Origin: Xanthobacter autotrophicus
GTDB taxonomy: Bacteria > Pseudomonadota > Alphaproteobacteria > Rhizobiales > Xanthobacteraceae
DNA: 64,000 nucleotides
Assembly (NCBI RefSeq): GCF_005871085.1
Contig: NZ_VAUP01000015.1
Location: 248,001-312,000 of the forward strand
Direction: 5' to 3'
Shown one piece after another: positions 56,301 to 64,000 of the stretch. Position 1 is the stretch's first letter; each line of letters starts with the position of its first letter. The notes beneath the pieces were generated by a model. The model was given only the letters and a program-made list of their open reading frames with translations, did not search any database and was not told the DNA's origin. The translations under genes were made by a program, and so were the position numbers.

Positions 56301-56769
56301 GCTCCGGATGGCCGGACACCAGCGCCTTGTCGATGGGCCCCGCCGGCCCGCCGGTGAGGGCGATGAGGCCGTCATGGGCCTCAGCCAGCCAGTCGGGCAG
56401 GATGCGCGGCTCGTCCTCGCTGGCGGTTTCCAGAAACGAGCGGGAGACGAGGCGCATCAGGTTGCGCCAGCCCGGCTCCGACTGGGCGAGCAGCACGAGG
56501 CGCGGCCGCTTGGGTCGGATCGCCCCGCGCGGGCCGGCCGGCTCCGGCAGGTCCAGGGCCAGCGACACACCGGCGATGGGCTGGATGCCCGCGCCCGCCA
56601 TCTTCTCGGAGAATTCCAGCGCGCCGAAGAGGTTGCCCGTATCGGTGAGGGCAATGGCCGGCTGCGCGTCCGCCTTCACGAGGTCTGCCAGCTTGCCGAT
56701 GGAAAGCGCCCCCTCCAGCAGCGAATAGGAGGAATGAACGTGCAGATGGATGAAGCCGGGATCGGGCAT
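53317..56769 (-). CDS. dnaE: DNA polymerase III subunit alpha
   Basis: A 1150-residue replicative polymerase, DnaE1 type. The PHP domain begins [20 protein letters not shown], the polymerase core carries [20 protein letters not shown] and the catalytic aspartates in [20 protein letters not shown], and the C-terminal part has an OB-fold domain. Length is near the E. coli protein (1160). It is unlike DnaE2, which in this group sits with imuA/imuB. No LexA box is visible upstream. Confidence 0.97.
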   Translation of the reverse strand: [1150 protein letters not shown]

Positions 56770-56914
56770 GGTCTACTTCGTTGCAGCGGAGCTGAGTCGG
56801 ACGGGCGCCCCATGGTAACCGGGATGCCGGGCACCGGCACCAACCGGAGCGGTCGTCCCCGCTGTTCTCTCAAGTGGTGTCATGGTGATCGCCACGCTAT
56901 AGCCGAGTGACGGC

Positions 56915-57352
56915 ATGTCTCAATCCTGGTCCACCTCCTGGCTGTTCTGGGCGTTCCTGTCCGCGGCCTTCGCGGCGCTCACCGCCATCTTCGCCAAGGT
57001 GGGGGTGGCGAACATCCATTCCGACCTCGCCACGCTCCTGCGCACCATCGTCATCCTCGCCCTGGTGGCCGCCATGGTCGGGTTCGGCGGGTCGTGGCAG
57101 GCGCCCGGCGAAATCCCGGCGCGGACGTGGATCTTCCTGATCCTGTCCGGCCTTGCCACCGGGGCGTCGTGGCTTTGCTATTTCCGCGCGCTGAAGATGG
57201 CCGATGCGGCGCGGGTGGCGCCGGTGGACAAGCTGAGCGTGGTGCTGGTCGCCATCTTCGGCGTCATGTTCCTGGGCGAGCGCCTGAGCGCGCTGGCGAC
57301 CCTGGGCGTCGTCCTCATCGCCGCCGGGGCGGCTCTGGTGGCGCTGGGATAG
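56915..57352 (+). CDS. Half-size EamA family transporter
   Basis: A 145-residue protein with five hydrophobic segments and a single EamA repeat: WLFWAFLSAAFAALTAIFAK at the start, LRTIVILALVAAMVGFGGSW, and the end ATLGVVLIAAGAALVALG. The usual EamA protein has two repeats (about 290 residues); single-repeat members exist and are thought to pair. The substrate is unknown. It is convergent with thiL. Confidence 0.85.
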   Translation: MSQSWSTSWLFWAFLSAAFAALTAIFAKVGVANIHSDLATLLRTIVILALVAAMVGFGGSWQAPGEIPARTWIFLILSGLATGASWLCYFRALKMADAARVAPVDKLSVVLVAIFGVMFLGERLSALATLGVVLIAAGAALVALG

Positions 57353-57370
57353 CACCCCCGACCTGCCGGC

Positions 57371-58378
57371 TCAGAAGTGGCTGAAGCTGCCGGCTCCGAG
57401 GTCGAGGGCATGGCCTCCGGCATCGGTCACATCAAGGCCGGGCTGCTCCCGCGTCTCGCCGATCAGCGTCACCGGAACCCCCACCCGCGCGGCCTCGGCG
57501 GTGAAGGCGTGGACCAGGGCATGGGGCACGCAGGCCACCACCTCGTAATCATCCCCGCCGGTGACCGCGGTCTTGAACAGGCCGGCGTCCGCCGCAATGG
57601 CCGCCGCCGCTGCGGCCGACACCGGCACCCGCCGCGCCTCGATGCGCCCGCCGCAGCCGGAGGCGGCGAGCATCTTCGCCACGTCGCCGACCAACCCGTC
57701 TGACACATCCATGGCGGACTTGGCGTAGCGGCGCAGAACCGGCGCGATGGCGAGCCGGGGCTGGGGGTGCAGATAGCGGTCCACGAGATGCCCGCGCTGC
57801 TCGTCGTCCAGGCCGGCGAAGGCCGCAGCCTTGTGGTCCTGCCGCAGCCGCAGGCCCAGCGCCGCGTCGCCGATGGTGCCGGTGACGAGGATGGCCTGGC
57901 CGGCCTTCGCCCCCGTGCGCGGCACGAAGGCGCCCTTCGGCACCGAGCCCAAAGCGGTGAGCGTGATGGTGACCGGGCCTGGGATGGAGACCGTGTCGCC
58001 GCCTAGGATGGGGCAAAGATAGCGCTCGCAATCCTCGCCGAGGGCCGCCGCGAAGGCTTCCATCCAGGCGTCGGGCGTGCCCTTGGGCAAAGCCAGCGCC
58101 AGCAGGGCGCCCAGCGGGTCGGCACCCTTGGCGGCAAGGTCGGAGAGGTTCACCCGCAGCGCCTTGCGGGCGATGGAGGCCGGCGGATCATCCGCGAAGA
58201 AGTGCACCCCCGCCACCACAGCATCCTTGGTGAGCACCAGGTCGCAGCCTTCGGGCGGGGCCAGCAGCGCGGCATCGTCGAGCAGGCCGAGGGCGGCGGA
58301 CGAACCGGCGATGGGACGCAGGAAGCGCGCGATGAAGCGATCCTCGCCCGATCCCGCTGCTGCCTCGCCGTCCACCAT
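57371..58378 (-). CDS. thiL: Thiamine-monophosphate kinase
   Basis: A 335-residue kinase of the PurM-like fold that makes thiamine diphosphate from thiamine phosphate. Visible are LGLLDDAALLAPPEGCDLVL near residue 30, ARKALRVNLSDLAAKGADPL, the family CPILGGDTVSIPGPVTITLT and AMDVSDGLVGDVAKMLAASG. It is the last gene of the glyA-nrdR-rib-nusB operon; one base separates the nusB stop from its start. Confidence 0.94.
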   Translation of the reverse strand: MVDGEAAAGSGEDRFIARFLRPIAGSSAALGLLDDAALLAPPEGCDLVLTKDAVVAGVHFFADDPPASIARKALRVNLSDLAAKGADPLGALLALALPKGTPDAWMEAFAAALGEDCERYLCPILGGDTVSIPGPVTITLTALGSVPKGAFVPRTGAKAGQAILVTGTIGDAALGLRLRQDHKAAAFAGLDDEQRGHLVDRYLHPQPRLAIAPVLRRYAKSAMDVSDGLVGDVAKMLAASGCGGRIEARRVPVSAAAAAAIAADAGLFKTAVTGGDDYEVVACVPHALVHAFTAEAARVGVPVTLIGETREQPGLDVTDAGGHALDLGAGSFSHF

Positions 58379-58379
58379 G

Positions 58380-58859
58380 TCAGCCGCCCTTGAATTCGTC
58401 GGGGCGCAGGTCGTGGGCCAGCGTGTCGAGCACGGCGTTGACCATGCCGGTCTCGTCGCGATCGAGGAAGGCGCCGGCCACGTTCACATATTCGGTGATG
58501 ACCACGCGGGCGGGCACGTCGGGCTTGGATGCCAGCTCGAAGGCGCCCGCGCGCAGCACCGCGCGCAGCACGGCTTCCACCCGCTTCAAGGGCCAGCCCT
58601 TGGTCAGGGCGTTGTCCACCATGGGGTCGATGCGGCGCTGGTCGTTCAGCACCCCTTCCACCACGGCGCGGAACAGGCGCACGTCGGCCTCGGGGAACTC
58701 GACGCCTTCCACCTCCTGGCCCAGCCAGTGGCTCTCGAACTCGGCGAGGATGTCGTTCAGCGGGGTCTGGGCGAGGTCCATCTGGTAGAGCGCCTGCACC
58801 GCGCCGAGGCGGGCCGCGCTCTTTTTCATGGGCTTTGCCGGGGTGTTCACGTCCTTCAT
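58380..58859 (-). CDS. nusB: Transcription antitermination factor NusB
   Basis: A 159-residue helical NusB. The N-terminal [20 protein letters not shown] and the C-terminal [20 protein letters not shown] with [14 protein letters not shown] match the family. It works with NusE/NusA in rRNA antitermination. The start overlaps the ribH stop (ATGA), and thiL follows after one base. Confidence 0.94.
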   Translation of the reverse strand: MKDVNTPAKPMKKSAARLGAVQALYQMDLAQTPLNDILAEFESHWLGQEVEGVEFPEADVRLFRAVVEGVLNDQRRIDPMVDNALTKGWPLKRVEAVLRAVLRAGAFELASKPDVPARVVITEYVNVAGAFLDRDETGMVNAVLDTLAHDLRPDEFKGG

Positions 58860-59353
58860 GCTTCCAGCCGCCGCCGCAGGCGCAGCAGGGTGAGCGCCGC
58901 TTCTGCAGCGCCGCCGCCCTTGTTGCCTTCAGAGACGCGGGCGCGCTCCCAGGCCTGGGCCTCGGTGTCCACGGTGAGGATGCCGTTGCCCACGGGCAGC
59001 GCATGCGCCATGCCCAGATCCATAAGGCCGCGGGCGGATTCCCCGGCCACGATCTCGAAATGATAGGTCTCGCCGCGGATCACCACGCCAAGGCCGATCA
59101 CCGCGTCCACCGCATTGCCGGTGATCTCGGCGGCTTCCAGGGCAATCTCGGCGGCGATGGGCACCTCCAGCGCGCCGGGCACGGTGATCACCTCCACCTC
59201 GACGCCAGCCGCCTCCAGCACGGCGCGGGCACCGGCGAGAAGCTCGTCGGCGAGGGCCTCGTAATAGCGGCCTTCCACGATGAGCACCCGGGCGCCTTCA
59301 AGCCCGGCATTGAGCGAGGCGTCGCCCGCGCTTTCCCTGCGCGTCGTGACCAT
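58856..59353 (-). CDS. ribH: 6,7-dimethyl-8-ribityllumazine synthase
   Basis: A 165-residue lumazine synthase, the penultimate enzyme of riboflavin synthesis. Visible are [38 protein letters not shown], the substrate-binding [20 protein letters not shown] and [23 protein letters not shown] at 59353 follows GGAGAG with good spacing. It overlaps nusB by 4 bases and lies 61 bases after ribE. Confidence 0.95.
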   Translation of the reverse strand: MVTTRRESAGDASLNAGLEGARVLIVEGRYYEALADELLAGARAVLEAAGVEVEVITVPGALEVPIAAEIALEAAEITGNAVDAVIGLGVVIRGETYHFEIVAGESARGLMDLGMAHALPVGNGILTVDTEAQAWERARVSEGNKGGGAAEAALTLLRLRRRLEA

Positions 59354-59414
59354 GGGATGTCTCTCCAGAACCGTTTGGCACCGCGCGCGGCGCCGGAATT
59401 GGTCGCGAGGCGTA

Positions 59415-60026
59415 CTAGGCCCGGGGGAACTCCGCAAGCCGGGCGGCATAGCGGGCCATCAGGTCCACCTCGAAATTGACCGTGTCGCCCGCCTTCACGC
59501 CGCCCCAGGTGGTGACCGCCAGGGTATGGGGAATGAGCAGACAGGAGAAGGTGTTGCCCTCCACCGTATTGACCGTGAGGGAGGTGCCGTCGAGGGCCAC
59601 CGACCCCTTCGCCGCGACAAAACGGGCAAGCTGCTCCGGCACCTCGAACACGAAGCGCGTGGTGGAGCCGAGATCCTCGCGCGACACCACCTTCGCCGTG
59701 CAGTCCACGTGGCCGGAAACCATGTGGCCGCCCAGTTCGTCGCCCATCTTGAGCGAGCGCTCCAGATTGATGCGCCGGCCCTGCGACCAGCCGCCCACGG
59801 TGGTGATCGCCAGCGTCTCCGGTCCGGCGTCCACGGTGAAGAGGGTGCCGCGCGGGCCATCGGCCGTCACCGAAGTGACAGTAAGGCACACCCCCGCATG
59901 GGCGATTGAGGCGCCCACATCGATGCCCGCCGCCTCATAGGCGGTGGCAATGGTGAGGGTCTTGACCTCCCCCTTCGTCTCCACGGCGACGAGGTCGCCC
60001 ATGTCGGTGACGATGCCGGTGAACAT
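59415..60026 (-). CDS. ribE: Riboflavin synthase, alpha subunit
   Basis: A 203-residue riboflavin synthase with two lumazine-binding repeats. The first starts [20 protein letters not shown] with [13 protein letters not shown]; the second has [19 protein letters not shown] and [23 protein letters not shown] at 60026 lies one base after the ribD stop. The family start MFTGI confirms the choice. Confidence 0.95.
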   Translation of the reverse strand: MFTGIVTDMGDLVAVETKGEVKTLTIATAYEAAGIDVGASIAHAGVCLTVTSVTADGPRGTLFTVDAGPETLAITTVGGWSQGRRINLERSLKMGDELGGHMVSGHVDCTAKVVSREDLGSTTRFVFEVPEQLARFVAAKGSVALDGTSLTVNTVEGNTFSCLLIPHTLAVTTWGGVKAGDTVNFEVDLMARYAARLAEFPRA

Positions 60027-60027
60027 G

Positions 60028-61179
60028 TCAGCGTCTCCACAAGCGCACGAGTTGGTCGGCGCCCAGTTCGGCGCGCTCCACCTCGGCGAAGCCCACGGGG
60101 GCGAAAAGGCGGCCGAGGGGACGGCCGGCCAGCGCATGATAGGCATCCGGCCCCAGCAGCACCGGGCTGTGGAACACCGCCACCTCGTCCACCAGGCCCG
60201 CCTCCAGGAAGGCGGCGGCGGTGGTGGGGCCGCCCTCCACCATCAGGCGGGTGATGCCGAGCAGGCCCAGAAGCTTGAGCACCGCCGGCAGGTGCAGCCG
60301 CCCCTCGATGCCGCCGCGCGGGGCGCGCAGCACTTCCACGCCCCGCTCCATGAGGGCGGCGGCGCGCTCGGCCGGGGCATCCTCCGCCGCGATCACCCAG
60401 ACCGGGACATCGCTGGCGGTGCGCACCAGGGCGCTTTCCAGGAGAATGTCGAGACCGCTGTCGAGCACGAGGCGCACCGGGGAGCGGTCCTCATGGCCTT
60501 CCAGCCGGCAGGTGAGCATGGGATCGTCCGCCGTCACCGTGCCGAGACCCACCAGGATGGCATCCGCATGGGCGCGCATGAGATGGGCCCGCGCCCGCGC
60601 CTCGGGTCCGGTGACCACCGCCGGCCGGGGTCCGGCAAAGGCCGCCTTGCCGTCGGCGGAGACCGCCATCTTCAAAAGCACATGGGGCCGGCCTTCGGTG
60701 ACGCGGCGGATATGGCCAGCATGGTCGGCCAGCGCCTGCTCGGCGCCGACCCCAACCGTCACCCAGATGCCGGCGGCGCGCAGGCGGGCGACGCCGCGCC
60801 CCTTCACCCGATGGTCGGGATCCTCGATGGCGGCCACCACCCGCCGCACGCCGGCGGCGATCACCGCGCCGGCGCAGGGCGGGGTGCGACCGTGGTGGGA
60901 ACAGGGCTCCAGCGTCACATAAAGCGTTGAGCCCCGGGCCGCCTCCCCCGCCTGGGCGAGGGCGATGGGCTCGGCATGGGGCCGGCCGGTGGGCGCGGTG
61001 GCGGCCGCGCCGACGATATGCGGGCGGCCGTTCACATGCTGCACCACCACGGCCCCCACCGAGGGGTTGGGCCAGGTGCGCCCAAGGCCGCTCTGGCCCA
61101 CCTTCAGGGCCTCGGCCATGAACCGCTCGTCTTCCTCCGGCGAGGTGACGGGATGGGCGGACAGGGGGGACACGCTCAT
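60028..61179 (-). CDS. ribD: Bifunctional riboflavin biosynthesis deaminase/reductase
   Basis: A 383-residue RibD. The deaminase domain carries the zinc site in [20 protein letters not shown] (HAE) and [16 protein letters not shown]; the reductase domain begins near residue 165 ([17 protein letters not shown]) and includes [20 protein letters not shown] and [20 protein letters not shown]. It converts the first pyrimidine intermediate of the pathway. It overlaps the nrdR stop by 4 bases. I saw no FMN riboswitch in front of the operon. Confidence 0.95.
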   Translation of the reverse strand: MSVSPLSAHPVTSPEEDERFMAEALKVGQSGLGRTWPNPSVGAVVVQHVNGRPHIVGAAATAPTGRPHAEPIALAQAGEAARGSTLYVTLEPCSHHGRTPPCAGAVIAAGVRRVVAAIEDPDHRVKGRGVARLRAAGIWVTVGVGAEQALADHAGHIRRVTEGRPHVLLKMAVSADGKAAFAGPRPAVVTGPEARARAHLMRAHADAILVGLGTVTADDPMLTCRLEGHEDRSPVRLVLDSGLDILLESALVRTASDVPVWVIAAEDAPAERAAALMERGVEVLRAPRGGIEGRLHLPAVLKLLGLLGITRLMVEGGPTTAAAFLEAGLVDEVAVFHSPVLLGPDAYHALAGRPLGRLFAPVGFAEVERAELGADQLVRLWRR

Positions 61180-61727
61180 TCGGCGCTCCGCGGCGGCGTC
61201 TTGCCGGCGGCCTTCGGCTTGTCCCGGCCGCCTTCGGCCGCGCCCTCGGCCTTCACGTCATCGGACTGGGCCAGCTCGGGCTGGGAGAGTTCGGCCAGCG
61301 CGTTCTCGAAATCCTTGGCCTCGCGAAAGTTGCGATAGACCGAGGCGAAGCGCACATAGGCCACGTCGTCCAGCTGCTTGAGGCCTTCCATGACCATCTC
61401 GCCGATGGTCTCGGATGTGATGTCGCTGTCGCCCATGCTCTCCAGCTGGCGGACGATGCCGGACAACATGCGCTCCACCCGCTCGCTATCCACGGGACGC
61501 TTGCGCAGGGCCACATCCACGGAGCGGGCGAGCTTGTCGCGATCGAACGGCACCCGCCGGCCGGAACGCTTCAGCACCATCAGTTCGCGCAGTTGCACGC
61601 GCTCGAAGGTGGTGAAGCGGCCGCCGCAATCGGGGCAGATGCGACGGCGGCGGATGGCGGTGTTGTCTTCCGTCGGCCGGGAATCACGCACCTGCGTATC
61701 GAGACCGCCGCAATAGGGACAGCGCAT
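61176..61727 (-). CDS. nrdR: Transcriptional repressor NrdR
   Basis: A 183-residue NrdR, which senses ATP/dATP and represses ribonucleotide reductase genes. The zinc ribbon is in [17 protein letters not shown] and [20 protein letters not shown], and the ATP-cone follows ([20 protein letters not shown], then [20 protein letters not shown]). The C-terminal 35 residues are Lys/Ala/Pro-rich and longer than in E. coli (149). It lies 50 bases after glyA and overlaps ribD. Confidence 0.95.
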   Translation of the reverse strand: MRCPYCGGLDTQVRDSRPTEDNTAIRRRRICPDCGGRFTTFERVQLRELMVLKRSGRRVPFDRDKLARSVDVALRKRPVDSERVERMLSGIVRQLESMGDSDITSETIGEMVMEGLKQLDDVAYVRFASVYRNFREAKDFENALAELSQPELAQSDDVKAEGAAEGGRDKPKAAGKTPPRSAE

Positions 61728-61777
61728 GCTTCACCCTCTCCGGCGCTCAGGCATTTTCGCGCGTGAACACCCGCCCC

Positions 61778-63091
<1,314 letters not shown>

Positions 63092-63266
63092 GGCAGGTCT
63101 CCGGTAATGTCGGGGCACCCAGGCGGGACGCGTGTTCCAGCGGCCCTCCGGAGCGGACCCTGCGCTTAACACAGGGTCGAGGTGAAGTCCAAAGCCTGGG
63201 CATGCGGCAGGAGCGCCGCAGCCCTGCGCCGGCTACGCATGCCAACCGGAGCAGGAGGCCCTTCCC

Positions 63267-64000
63267 TCACCGCGTGGTGAAGTTGATGGGTACCGAGAAG
63301 GTCAGGGGCCGATTGTCCGGCGGGGCGGGAAACGGGGAAGCCCGGTAGACCAGGGCCACCGCCTCCCGGTCCAAAACCTCGTTGCCCGATGCGTTCAGCA
63401 GTCGCGCTGATGTGACGGATCCCGACGAGCTGAGCGAGATGGTGACCCGCGGTTGCCCCACATTACTGCCCTGTGAGCGCTTGTAGCGACTGATGTGCGC
63501 GAAGGCCCGCGACCGCCAGTCCGCCAGCGCCGCCGAACGCATGGCAGCGGCACCCGGCGAGGGCGCGGCCGTGGCCTGTGCCGCCGGCGCATCCGAGCGC
63601 GGCGCAGCGGTGGTCGTGGGTGCCGACGGTCGCCGCGTCGGCTTGGCGTCCTTCTTCGGCTTGTCAACCTTCTGCTTCGGTGGCTGTTTCACCTCTTCCT
63701 TTTTCGGCTCGGGCTTGGGCAGAACCACCTCGGCCTGTTCCTTGGAAGGCTCGACCTCAGGCAGCTTCTCCAGCACCTCGTTCACCACCGGCTCGGGGGG
63801 TGGCGCGGCCTCGGCCGGGATATCCGGCGCGTCGGGGACGGATTCCGGCGCCTGGACCATCTGCGGCCCGGGTGCTGCATCCTCCACCTGCTGCTGCTCG
63901 CTCACCGCGACCGGGGCGAGCTCGATCATGATTGCGGCGGGCGGGGCCGACTCACCCGCTTCCAGCTTGCGCCAGAACAGCGCAGCATAGACCGCCACCG
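63267..64000 (-). CDS. TonB-family energy transducer, cut by the window edge
   Basis: At least 244 residues of a TonB-like protein, read off the right edge at its N-terminus. The visible part opens with the end of a membrane segment (VAVYAALFWRKLEAGES), then a long Pro/Glu/Lys-rich periplasmic spacer (PEPKKEEVKQPPKQKVDKPK) and the C-terminal TonB domain (ISLSSSGSVTSARLLNASGN, ending PLTFSVPINFTTR). It would pass proton-motive energy from ExbBD to outer-membrane transporters, whose genes are not in the window. Confidence 0.85.
   Translation of the reverse strand, partial: VAVYAALFWRKLEAGESAPPAAIMIELAPVAVSEQQQVEDAAPGPQMVQAPESVPDAPDIPAEAAPPPEPVVNEVLEKLPEVEPSKEQAEVVLPKPEPKKEEVKQPPKQKVDKPKKDAKPTRRPSAPTTTAAPRSDAPAAQATAAPSPGAAAMRSAALADWRSRAFAHISRYKRSQGSNVGQPRVTISLSSSGSVTSARLLNASGNEVLDREAVALVYRASPFPAPPDNRPLTFSVPINFTTR

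Noticed and set aside
53308-56910. A 1200-codon open frame on the plus strand opposite dnaE
   Set aside because: It is antisense to a certain gene, is rich in His, Gly and Arg, and matches no family. GC-rich third positions leave few stop codons on the opposite strand.
61728-61777. Possible FMN riboswitch for the rib genes
   Set aside because: The gap before nrdR is only 50 bases and the gap before glyA shows none of the conserved FMN-box sequences.

Overview
The window is high-GC chromosomal DNA that reads as an alphaproteobacterium of the order Hyphomicrobiales (Rhizobiales), most like Xanthobacteraceae (Xanthobacter, Azorhizobium, Ancylobacter); the family assignment is inference. Supporting features are the rlpA-dac-tmk-holB-metG cluster, the yajC-secD-secF operon followed by homologues of two mitochondrial complex I assembly factors, a Mg-type HemB, TrmFO, Bpt, and LexA boxes of the GTTC-N7-GTTC type. 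About 62 protein genes and one tRNA are supported. No insertion sequence, prophage, integrase, CRISPR array or rRNA was seen. Nearly all genes are housekeeping and tightly packed.

Layout. 1-2.7 kb: the end of heme A synthase, then an LrgB/CidA-like membrane pair divergent from a LysR regulator. 2.8-7.6 kb: metY, a CoA-binding protein, a TatD nuclease, bioY, a DUF2087 protein and a lipoprotein. 7.7-13.4 kb: the minus-strand cluster rlpA-dac-tmk-holB-metG. 13.7 kb: tRNA-Ser(UGA). 14-23.5 kb: glk, a LysE exporter, gyrA, and ssb divergent from uvrA with two LexA boxes between them. 24-27 kb: a DUF1127 small protein, trmFO, and a kinase-like protein fused to an ANL C-terminal domain. 27-31.4 kb: the minus-strand operon yajC-secD-secF-(NDUFAF3-like)-(NDUFAF6-like). 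31.6-37.8 kb: a PncC-like amidase, recQ, and a translationally coupled pair made of a large protein with a PhoU/DUF47-like C-terminus and a PPDK-like protein without the PEP barrel. 37.8-41 kb: an FmdB zinc ribbon, a TrpC-like paralogue, an orphan TmoC-type Rieske ferredoxin, an SDR, an HTH regulator and a 30-residue membrane peptide. 41-53 kb: an O-methyltransferase, an HIBCH-like hydrolase, hemB, ilvA, an RDD protein, bpt, marC, a hydroxyacyl-CoA dehydrogenase, eno, queF, a DUF1835 protein and an AI-2E family permease. 53-57.4 kb: dnaE and a half-size EamA protein. 57.4-64 kb: the minus-strand operon glyA-nrdR-ribD-ribE-ribH-nusB-thiL, then the C-terminal part of a TonB-family protein at the edge.

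The genes serve DNA replication and repair (gyrA, ssb, uvrA, recQ, dnaE, holB, tmk), Sec export, cell-wall work (rlpA, dac), cofactor synthesis (riboflavin, thiamine phosphate, heme, queuosine, biotin uptake) and amino-acid metabolism. The most interesting material is a set of proteins that keep a family fold but differ at its catalytic residues or domain plan: the short PPDK with its PhoU-like partner, a D,D-carboxypeptidase homologue with Thr in the SxxK position and QIG in place of KTG, a TrpC-like protein with Gln at both acid/base positions, and the kinase-ANL fusion. Also notable is a perfect 36-bp palindrome at the start of the CidA-like gene. All calls come from reading the sequence; no searches were run.
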